64,000 bases of DNA from Rhea pennata. Taxonomy: Eukaryota; Chordata; Aves; Rheiformes; Rheidae. Location: NCBI RefSeq assembly GCF_028389875.1, contig NC_084682.1:4722001-4786000 (forward strand), written 5' to 3'. Below, one piece after another: positions 47,001 to 55,600 of the stretch. Below the pieces are notes generated by a model that saw only the letters and a program-made list of their open reading frames with translations, did not search any database and had not been told where the DNA came from. Every line of letters begins with the position of its first letter. Position 1 is the stretch's first letter. The position numbers and the translations under genes are program-made.

Positions 47001-48192
47001 TGCTTTTCCTGTGTCTCCCTCTTGTTTTGCAGCATCAAGCTATGTTTGTGAGAACAAGCACAATGCTTCCCTTAGGGAATGCTGCAGGGTTCCCAATTAA
47101 CCTTACTGAATTATCTATAAGGTCTGCCACTAAAACAAGGACACCTTCCCCCTGCCCTGCACTTTAAAAAGGCTTGGCTTGAATGCATTAGGGCCTTCCT
47201 GTTGATGCAAGTTGCCTGTAACAGCCACATTTTTACTTCCTAGCTTGCAGAAACCAGACCAATATGTGACAGAGTTTTCAGCTTCAATGAACATCAACTC
47301 TAGAAAACCTGTATCTAGAAAACCACCTCTTCTTAGTTCAAAATCAAACAAAGCTGAAGCTGCTAATGATACTGTAAATAAACTTAATGGTGATGCAATT
47401 AGCATTAAGGTCATACCAAACAGCTGAACCCCTCTTCAAATGAGAAGATAACTGATGCTTGCTTAGGGACAGATTTGATAACTTCTGGTTGAATTACCCT
47501 TTGTCTTTAACATTACACTTCCCTGCAGGGCAAAACTGAAAGGTTCTGTTCTATAAGCAGGCTGTTCATGCAAAATGCAGGTGAAGACATGACATTACTG
47601 ACAGTTTGTGACCTACCCTCTTTTGCAGCAAGAAGCCTCAGCATTCTAGCAATGGCAGGTGGCAACCTACCCCAGAAAGGAGGAAAGCTTTAGCATTTAG
47701 TACACTCTGGCTGGGATAAGGTAACAGTGTTCAATTTCTGACAGAGCAGCACTGTCTTGGTAACAGCCTGATCCCTCCTTTGAGCTATGTTCTATCTTTG
47801 GATGCTAAAATGATTTAAAGACAAGCACGTGATCTTCAGGCAACGTCTTTTAAGAGCGTGGAACTAGAGCTCTGGTATAGTACTGATACAATCTAGGAAT
47901 TATCTATTGAAGTAATACATAAAAAACTGTAGCACTTACTGAGTACACCCTGTTAAACCAGCCGCCACATAAAGAACAACACAATCCCACCCTTAGTTTG
48001 TATCTAAATTCCTTAATCTGAAACTTCAGTCAGTGATACCTAATGGTAGGGTGTGTATATTTTTTTTAATGACTTGGCTTTATAGTTTTGAAACTGAATG
48101 GTTTTATGATCAGTCAGGAATAGTAAACGAAAATCTTGCTGCAAGAATTGATTCCAGGCTAGAGTTCCACTGTGCTGACAGGCAAGACTTAG
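47001..48192. other. Intergenic interval between convergent NCOR1 and TTC19
   Basis: 1.2 kb between the presumed mRNA ends. It contains copy 1 of a local direct repeat (47925-48085), a further plus-strand AATAAA at 47377 and a short open frame to 47427 (see findings). No established gene was recognised. Confidence 0.6.
47925..48085 (+). repeat. Local direct repeat, copy 1
   Basis: Matches 48902-49058 in the same orientation over its whole length with scattered substitutions and small indels; for example both contain GAGTACACCCTGTTA, CACATAAAGA, AATTCCTTAATCTGAAA, TAATGGTAGGGTG and ATGACTTGGCTTTATAG. Copy 1 lies beyond the TTC19 stop codon. Confidence 0.93.
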
Positions 48193-48198
48193 TTTATT
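48193..48198 (-). promoter_or_regulatory. TTC19: Probable poly(A) signal of TTC19
   Basis: AATAAA on the minus strand (TTTATT on plus), about 240 bases after the TTC19 stop codon. Confidence 0.5.
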
Positions 48199-48435
48199 CA
48201 CTAGCACAGAGGCTCATTTTAACCATGGATGACATCACAAATTTAAATTCACATACAGTAAAGATTTCACAATTGTATTTTGGGCCAAATAGGCAGTAGC
48301 AGCATTTCTTGTTAAGTAGTCTAAATTCCTCACTGCTGCTTCCCCTGACAATTGCACCAAACTTGTCCCAGCCTGCTAGAATTGACCCACCCTTGCTGCT
48401 GTCAGCCACTTCAAGCTTGGACTCTTTGGCCAAAC

Positions 48436-48569
48436 TCATTTGGAGCCCTTTCTCCTCTTGGCCAGCTCAGCTAGTTCTTCCTGGATGTGCTGGACAGAAG
48501 CAGTATCTCCCTTCTGTTCTGCCTGCTTCAGAGCTTCTTTGTACACTTGCTTTGCTTGCAGAAAGTCTT
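48436..48569 (-). CDS. TTC19: TTC19 exon 10 (terminal coding exon)
   Basis: Acceptor CTACAG. Encodes EDFLQAKQVYKEALKQAEQK then SVQHIQEELAELAKRRKGSK and TGA at 48438-48436. Confidence 0.94.
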
Positions 48570-51500
48570 CTGTAGCAAGAGGAAAGGTTGCATGGCTAGC
48601 CAGTTGCATCATTTTTCAGAGTACCCTCCTGAAGCTGACCACACAAAGGAATACTGGAACACTTCAGGAACTAGGGAAGTTCAGAAAATACTCAACGCAG
48701 GGTGTCAACTATGAAAGCTAAACAGCAGCAGCAATGACAGGACAAGCTGCTGCTCCAGCATTAAGATCTCATTGAAACAATGAAGTCTCAAGCAGTATAC
48801 TAAGTCCTTTTGGAACCAGCTACTGCACATATAGTCCTCTGGGACATGACAAGGGAAACTAGATCTCCTGACAATGTTCTGGCTGAGTCAGAGGCGTGAA
48901 GAACTGTAGCACTTAATGAGTACACCCTGTTATACCAGCCACCACATAAAGAGTAACACGATTCCAGCCTTAGCTTGAATCCAAATTCCTTAATCTGAAA
49001 TCTAAGTTAGTGATATCTAATGGTAGGGTGTACCCTTTTCCATGACTTGGCTTTATAGCTGGCAGTATGGTACTGCACTTTACCCTAGAAAGGATCCTTC
49101 ACCAGCTGAATTCAGTTTAAATACAACACTGTTTGCCTACATCAGGTCAACACAGACCTACTGCTTCAACTAAAAATAGCAAGAGCAAAAACACCACTCT
49201 AGAATTCAAGTCTGATACAGGAATCAGCCATCAGCACATACACAATGCAGTGGGCTAGATGTTTAGTTACCTTTGTGCATCAGAATTGCTGCCAGGTTAT
49301 TCAGCACCATGTGCTCCTCAGGGTGTTGTGTTTCCTTTGCCAGCTCAGCTGCCCTCCTCACATAGGAGTATGCCTCATCATAGCGCCCCTGAGCATCCAG
49401 TACAGTTGCTAAGTCATTCAGCAGGACCACAGTCTGCAGCAGGACAGAAAAGGAAGCCTCAGATTCTGAGATACACTGGGGTAATGGGAGCAGTACATTT
49501 ATACCACTATCACACTAGTAAAAGTATTTCCAAAGAAGCTTTAGGTAAGGAAGTACCTTATATATCAGCATGCTACATGCTCATTCTTCTCAGCAGGAAA
49601 ACAATCTAATTTAGTACTGCATATGTTCAGTGCCATCAGTTGCTTTTAATGCTACCTTAGTTTTCCAAAAGATCAGTTAGCCTTTCTTTTCTTGCTAGTC
49701 TACTGCTCTACACTTCACCTGTGGATGAGTCTCTCCCTGAACATCACTTGATATCTGCAGAGCCTTCTCATACATTTTTTGGGCCACTGGGAGCTGGTTA
49801 ATGCTTAGGAGATACCGAGCATAGCCATCTAGGCTCATTCCCAGCAAGAGACGGGTGTTGGCTTTTTCTTCAGCTGTGAATAGAAAGAAAAGAGTGAAAG
49901 TGATCACTTCCTCAAGATCAAGCACAAGCCTATACTGTGTATGTACGGGAAACTCAAGCAGTGTGCAAGCTGTGGATTGACAGGAAGATGGTAATTGGGC
50001 AACGTGGAAAGCAACAGCAAGGACACAGGGGAAAGACAAAAAAGTCTTTGGCAGGCAAGGCAGCACCACCCACAAGCACTCAAGGAAGTTCCACCTGGTA
50101 AGACATCCTCAGGCAAGTCCTTTTGCTTGGCAATCTTCTCCTCTAAGGTCAGGATGCAGAACTCATAGCCAGCCAGGGCTAATTTGTGCCTGCAAAGTGC
50201 AATAACTTAGCAAAGCAAGGTTCCCTCCATCCCTGAGCAGAGAGATGTTAGTACCTTTGTTTCCTCATCCTCAACGGCCCATAAGACAACCCTTTCTCTC
50301 AACACTCCCTCCATGATCATGGCCTAGATCTATTCCTGACCAAGGGCAAAGGGATCCAAGAGGTGGAAAGGACTCTTCCCCTGACCTCCCCCCAAAAAGG
50401 CGAGCTAAGGCCACCCATACCAATACTCTATCCCTTGTAAAAATGAAGTTGTTTCCAGCACTGGCCAGCTACCAACTGCATTCACAAGCTTCAGTCCCAA
50501 ATGAGTATCTTGTGAGGTGTGGATTTAAGACTAGAGAACTACACCCCTCTATAGCTACCTACTTCTGCCTTGAGCTGGGCAGGCTGTAAAAGCAGTCACT
50601 GTACTATGTGACAAGAGCAGAAAAGATCATGCCTGTGGTAATCTTTATGTTCATGATACCTTGTCATATCTAAGTTTTCCTCAGGCACCCTCCTCTTTGA
50701 GGCAAAAGCTTCTGCTTGACTACCACTGTGAAGCTGAGATTAAAGATGCCTTTAGTAGGGAACTCACTGTTTCTGAGCAGCATAGATACTGGCCAGCTTG
50801 AGGGACATCTCAAGGACTGCATTGTCATCCTGCCAGAAGCAGACAAGGTACTGTTATTCTTCTTGCAACAGCACAATAGAAGCATTTGTTTGTCAGAGAC
50901 CAAGTTTAGATTTTGAAAATATCCATTCTGTTGTCACCAGAGCTGCCATCCATTAAATCAAGTTTGAGAAGAAGGCAAGCTCATTACCATACTGCCAGCT
51001 TCCAGTAGGAGGGATTATATAGCACAAGGCAGAACCACTGCTTGTAGAAGAACATGCAAGAACCATCTTTCCTAAGCAAGAAACAGACCACAGAATGGTG
51101 CACCACACCTAATACTTCCAGCTGAAAGTCTCTATCAAAAGATCATACCTCCTTGGTGTCCCCAGCAAGCATATAGCTCATAGTAGCTTTGTAGAGCTTT
51201 TCTGCCTGAAACAAGAGAAGTTTGAGGAGAATACTGAGGCATGGTAGCACTTAAAGGCTCTCTACTCTTTACAGAGACGGACTACGGTGGGGAAGAGGTG
51301 TTTGACACAGTTTATTCTAAGGCCATTTTGTAGTCAGAACCAAAATATTAGCCAGAGCCCAGTGCTGGTGACAGCTAGCAGGATCCTTTTGATTTCTAGT
51401 TTAAAACTGTTACCTCAGCTGCAAATTTAACACATCTGTGTCTTTTCAGTGCTTTGCTAGGCTGTCCTTATGCCAGTTCTCTAAATGCCCAACTGTGGCA

Positions 51501-52404
51501 TTTGACATTAAAACACACCCCTTTCCCTTGCTCACCACACTGGAGCACAAAACCCAACGGTGAAAGCAATAACCGGTCACCACTTTCCTTGGTATTCTAG
51601 CTCCAAAGCAGCCTGTTTTGCTTCACACTGCGAGATTTCTGCCTCACAACACTCTGCACAAGCCAGTCACAGCATACTGCGTGAAGGCAAACCTTTGAGA
51701 TCTCCGACAAGAACTGCACAAGGGCATCAGCCTCTAAAAAATTCAAAGGGGAGGAAAAAGAAAGCGAGGGGAGTTACTCACGTTGTCCAGCTGTCCCTGC
51801 ATGAGGGCCACGTTTGCCATCTGGAAGAGAAGGACAGCGCTGAAGCGCCCCAGACCGCCGCCTCCGTGCGGCCCCCCGCCGCCCGCCGCGTTACCATGCT
51901 GTAGGTGTAGGCGATCGCCTTCCCGTCACCGGCCCGGTGCGCGAGCCGCAGCGCCTGGTGCAGGACGCGCTCGGCCTCCCCCAGCTCCCCCTTCATGACG
52001 CTGAGCTGCGGCGAGAGGGTGAAACGCAGGGGTCGGCGCGGCCGCCGCCGAAGCGAGCCCGCCGCCATTACGCGGCCGCGGCGGCGCCTCACCTTGGCCC
52101 TCTTCAGCAGCAGGATAATGGCGTCCTCGGCGTCCTCCTCGGCGCCCCTGGGGAACAGCGAGAGGGCTGCGGGGGCGCCGTGAGCGCTGCCGCCGCGCCG
52201 CGCCCCCCGCCCCGCGCCCGCCTCACCTCCGAGGAAGCCCAGCGCCCCTCCGCCCCGCCGGGCGGCCGCCCCCGGCCGCCGCCGCCATCCGCCGCCTTCC
52301 TCCCGGCGGGCCGCGCCGCGCCAGGCGGGCCGGGCCCGCGGGACCGCCGCGGGGCAGCGGCGGGCGGCCAGGCGGCACAGGGCGCGCGGCGCCGCCGCCA
52401 GCAT
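48436..52404 (-). CDS. TTC19: TTC19, tetratricopeptide repeat protein 19, mitochondrial (complete CDS, 10 exons)
   Basis: Mitochondrial inner-membrane TPR protein that binds assembled respiratory complex III and helps clear Rieske-protein fragments; its loss causes complex III deficiency in humans. Exons (minus order): 52404-52227, 52166-52093, 52005-51895, 51820-51782, 51205-51149, 50829-50768, 50189-50095, 49873-49719, 49433-49271, 48569-48436; joined 1,068 nt, 355 residues plus TGA, near the human 380. The start has A at -3 and opens an Arg/Ala-rich presequence (MLAAAPRALCRLAARR). A short hydrophobic stretch (GALGFLGALSLF) about residues 54-64 fits the membrane anchor. TPR-like helix pairs lie near 76-108, 113-147, 158-193, 210-249, 259-290 and 295-329. 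Ten exons match the human gene. It converges on NCOR1 and shares a promoter with ZSWIM7. Confidence 0.95.
48902..49058 (+). repeat. Local direct repeat, copy 2
   Basis: Second copy, 977 bp to the right of copy 1, inside the last intron of TTC19. The flanks of the two copies do not match, so the duplicated unit is only about 160 bp. Not recognised as a known transposon. Confidence 0.93.
49271..49433 (-). CDS. TTC19: TTC19 exon 9
   Basis: Acceptor CTGCAG, donor GTAACT. Encodes TVVLLNDLATVLDAQGRYDE, SYVRRAAELAKETQHPEEH and MVLNNLAAILMHK. Confidence 0.94.
49719..49873 (-). CDS. TTC19: TTC19 exon 8
   Basis: Acceptor TCACAG, donor GTGAAG. Encodes EEKANTRLLLGMSLDGYARY, LSINQLPVAQKMYEKALQI and SDVQGETHPQ, the best conserved TPR segment. 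Confidence 0.94.
50095..50189 (-). CDS. TTC19: TTC19 exon 7
   Basis: Acceptor TTGCAG, donor GTGGAA, a weak donor. Encodes HKLALAGYEFCILTLEEKIA and KQKDLPEDVLP. Confidence 0.91.
50768..50829 (-). CDS. TTC19: TTC19 exon 6 (62 nt)
   Basis: Acceptor TGGCAG, donor GTGAGT. Encodes DDNAVLEMSLKLASIYAAQK plus two bases of a Gln codon. Confidence 0.93.
51149..51205 (-). CDS. TTC19: TTC19 exon 5 (57 nt)
   Basis: Acceptor TTTCAG, donor GTATGA. Encodes AEKLYKATMSYMLAGDTKE, phase 0 at both ends. Confidence 0.93.
51782..51820 (-). CDS. TTC19: TTC19 exon 4 (39 nt)
   Basis: Acceptor TTCCAG, donor GTGAGT. Encodes MANVALMQGQLDN, the middle of the second TPR. Confidence 0.92.
51895..52005 (-). CDS. TTC19: TTC19 exon 3
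   Basis: Acceptor CCGCAG, donor GTAACG; 37 codons, phase 0. Encodes LSVMKGELGEAERVLHQALR and LAHRAGDGKAIAYTYSM. Confidence 0.93.
52093..52166 (-). CDS. TTC19: TTC19 exon 2
   Basis: Acceptor CCGCAG, donor GTGAGG. Encodes ALSLFPRGAEEDAEDAIILL then LKRAK, the end of the hydrophobic anchor, a short acidic stretch and the first TPR helix. Confidence 0.92.
52227..52404 (-). CDS. TTC19: TTC19 exon 1 (start codon, mitochondrial presequence)
   Basis: ATG at 52404-52402, donor GTGAGG. Encodes 59 codons rich in Arg, Ala and Gly with almost no acid residues apart from EE near 36, typical of a mitochondrial targeting sequence. GC content is extreme. Confidence 0.88.
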
Positions 52405-52594
52405 CCTCCGCGCGCGCTGGCCCTTTAAGAGCTCGGCCGCGGCGCGCGGCGCACTGCGCGTGACGCGGCGGCGGCGGCGGGCGCGCGCGAGTTGCCATGG
52501 GGACGCGGCGCGCGCCGGCGCGGCCAGGCCGGGGCCTAACGGTTTCCCAACGGCTCCCGGGCCCGGTTGCAGCCGCCGGGCCGCCGCCCGCGAC
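52405..52594. promoter_or_regulatory. Bidirectional CpG-island promoter of TTC19 and ZSWIM7
   Basis: Only 190 bp separate the two divergent start codons, in a CpG-dense stretch that continues about 0.5 kb to either side. It holds a TGACG half-CRE at 52461 and GCGCACTGCGCG at 52450, which resembles but does not exactly fit the palindromic NRF1 site. No CCAAT or clear TATA was seen. The CTTTAAGA near 52433 may be the only AT-rich core element. Confidence 0.75.
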
Positions 52595-52598
52595 ATGA
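52497..52598 (+). CDS. Possible uORF upstream of ZSWIM7 (33 codons)
   Basis: ATG in GCCATGG context opens a 33-codon frame whose TGA at 52596-52598 overlaps the ZSWIM7 ATG as ATGA. It matters only if transcription starts upstream of 52497, which cannot be read from the sequence. Confidence 0.35.
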   Translation: MGTRRAPARPGRGLTVSQRLPGPVAAAGPPPAT

Positions 52599-52670
52599 GC
52601 AGCACCTTGGCGGCGGTGGCGGAGGAGCTGCTCAGGGAGATCCGGAAGGCCTTCGAGGAGACCTCGCACG
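52595..52670 (+). CDS. ZSWIM7: ZSWIM7 exon 1
   Basis: ATG at 52595, donor GTATGT. 25 codons plus one base, an amphipathic helix (AAVAEELLREIRKAFEE) as in the human N-terminus. Confidence 0.9.
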
Positions 52671-55600
52671 GTATGTAGGGGGAAGCGGAACCGGTGAGGC
52701 GGGCTGCGCTCGCAGACGCCCCATCCCGCCAGAGGTTAGAGCAAGGCGGCCGCTGTTTGGAAAACGGGACGCGCTAGGGATGAGAGCTCACACTTCTGTA
52801 CCTACGGCTTTTGCTGTCCCCGCTGAGCTCTTTACCTGCTGGCCGATTTCGAAAGCGGAGCGGGAAGGCCAAGCCGCGCGGAAAGGCCGCTGCGCCCGCG
52901 GCTGAGCAGCAGAGGGCGGTGTCGGCGCCTTCCCGGCGGCGAGCGGCTCCCTCCTGCTGCTGAAGGAAGTAAAAGCCGGCAGGCAAATCTCGACCAGTCC
53001 TGACCAATTACTTTCATTGCCCTCTGAATTAGTAACGTAATTCCGTAATTTATACTGAAAGAATATTCTTGTTTATGTTTACTTGATAAATGGTGCATAA
53101 TAGTTCTTCCTACAAGAATAAAATATTCTAAATAATATTTTTGCCTGCATTAAAAACAACCAAATATACAGAGGAATCTTTTGCATACTACATTTTAGAG
53201 GAAGGGACAGTGACATAATATCTAAACTGCCTGAGTGACCGCCTTGATAGATTAAATATCTATGTGTTACTTTTAAAAAGAACTTTGTAAACCCTGTTGT
53301 AAACTAGAGAAAAGATCAATTTTATTTTTAAGGTACGCTTCTCTTTAAAGCACCAAAACAGTATTCTGTGATGTAACCAGGGAATAAAGCTGCTCAGTCA
53401 CTTTGGAAACTTAAATTAGATGAAAGTTAGAAAAGTCAAACCAACAGCATAAGTCACAGAGAATATTCTGAATTATTAGAAGGAAGGATTTTAAAGTCAA
53501 AGTTCTCAGTCTTCCAGTAGAACACAAATAGTACACTGTGTCCCATTAGTGATAACAAAAAGATCAGATTAACTAATCACAGCCTAACTTGTTAGTTAAA
53601 ACAGACTATTTTTCTTAAATGTAGTTTTCCATCTTAACTAGAAGTTCTTTTAATTGGAGACATTATGTTTCTATGTGTTCAAAGCTATAAACTGGCAGAG
53701 TTCTACAAGACTATGTTGGGAAAAGAACAACATTGTTAAAATTTTGATGCCACAGAGTTCTCAACTCATGCCAAGAGAGTTTCAGGGAAGCCAATATATA
53801 TATTTTTAACCAGCTTTTTAAAGCTGCAGAGCAAGTTGTTCAGACTGCATGCCTTTTTACATGCTTTTAAAGTAGGATATTATAATAGTAATATATTTGG
53901 GCTCCTGCATTTTTTAAAAAACTTAATCCTTATGGCTTCAAATGTGTATGTAATATATTTTTAATTGTTGTACTTGATAAATGCCTTATGTATAAGCAGT
54001 CACACTGAAAGTGAATAGCTTCTATTTGGAAGGTTTTCTGACTCTCAGAACAAATGAAATTTATGATTTGTTTAAAAAGGATTGAGGAAACCTCAGTTAC
54101 CATATTAACTGCGTAGAATGCAGCTTTGGGCTGAGAGTGGATACATGTTGGAGTGGAGATTAGGTGCAAGGAGCGTGGCTGGAGCCGTGTGGCATCTGTC
54201 AGACCTAGCCTTTGGGCTGTCGTGAAAAGTGGGTCCAGGTGTAAGACAGTGTGCAGAAGGTTGAGGACTGGGTGGTCTTGTGCGAATAGGTTGGCACTTG
54301 ACTGTTCTCAGTTTTCGTGCAATTCACACAGCAAGGACTTAAGAGGAAAAACAACATTACCTGACTGTTTGTTGTTCCTGCATCTTTCTGGGTTTTGTGG
54401 AACCTGAGCTGTTCTGACGGGTGTGCTCAGACCTAGAGCTCCAGCTGTGAAAGGTGGGGGAAATAAACTCCCATCCACCGCCAGGTCTCCTTCCCTGTCA
54501 CTGTTGTGACTGAAATTTTCTACCACAGCAAATCATTTTGCTGCACCTTGTTGCCTTTTTGGTGGCTAGCAAGGATGGCTAGAGCACTACAGGGTGCCGT
54601 CTTGTGTGGCCTCTGGGGGTAGATTGGGAAAATTGTAGTCTCCCTGTGAGGTTGATATCTAAGTCTCTCAGACTGAAGTTCAACAAAATCACATTTCATT
54701 TTCTTTTTGTTACAGTTCCTGATGACTTGCTCCTGGGGTAAGTATCTTTTGCTTTAGTTCTTGTCCCAAGTGTTCTGCGAAAGGACAGTTAATAATCTGC
54801 TGTCATCATAAGATTGCTATCTTTTTTTCCTTGTGTTTGACTAATACATATTTCTCAAGCATTGTTGCTGTTTTGCTAGTAATGGGAGTCACTGTCCAAA
54901 AAGACTGTCTCTAGGTTTTTCAAAAGATTTATGGAATTATCTCTGTATCACTGAATCTCCTGTGATAACTTGGTCTAATTTGGGATGGATTAGACATGCA
55001 GAAACCCAGAATGTTTCAACTGAGCTCTGAGTCTGCCCTCAGACCTGGAACAAGTTTTCTGTGAAAGCAGGCTGCATTTCAGATGATTCATGCCACTAGA
55101 GCACTGCATCCCCACTGCCTTCATATTGTGAGCACAACAGCACCCTGAGATCCCTTCCTGTCTGAGACACAGACGTGTGACAGAAAAAGAAAAGGAAATG
55201 TATCATCTATCTGCAAAAGGGAACTGTCACCTAGAAAATTACTCTGAGAGTTTTCTTCCATTTTAAGGAAGTCTAAGGTCAGCTTCACTGCCCTTGCATT
55301 GACTGAAGCTTGGGAATGTGTCAGTCATAGCCAAGAAGTGCCTATGAGTATTGAAACTCCTGCAGTCCTCACTAATCGGTGGGGGTGGCAGAGAAAAGGT
55401 ACTGTCACTGTGATAAAGGCTTTTCATTTTCATCTTTAGCTTTGTGTCCCTGCCTGCCTGTAATTTAGACAAGAGAGGAGGTCACCAGGAACCTTTCAGG
55501 CCTCAATATCTTTGAGTCTGAAGTAATCCAACATAGCACTCCCTGCCTGTGAAAGGCATGTGTGCTGGCTCCCTCTTCTGGGATCATAGTGACCCTTAAA

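Larger units (their letters stand above)
51840..52920. other. CpG island over TTC19 exons 1-3 and ZSWIM7 exon 1
   Basis: Very high C+G with abundant CpG across the shared 5' ends, in sharp contrast to the AT-rich flanks. Many long chance open frames occur here on both strands because stops are rare. Confidence 0.9.

Noticed and set aside
52450..52461. Canonical NRF1 binding site in the shared promoter
   Set aside because: GCGCACTGCGCG has one extra base between the two half sites, so it is only NRF1-like.
51778..52605. A 275-codon minus-strand open frame with an upstream ATG in frame with TTC19
   Set aside because: It reads through real introns in GC-rich sequence and its upstream ATG lies antisense to ZSWIM7 exon 1. 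The ATG at 52404 gives a proper mitochondrial presequence.
51937..52905. Several long plus-strand open frames across the CpG island
   Set aside because: Pro/Arg/Ala-rich frames expected by chance where stop codons are rare; only the 52595 frame matches a known protein.
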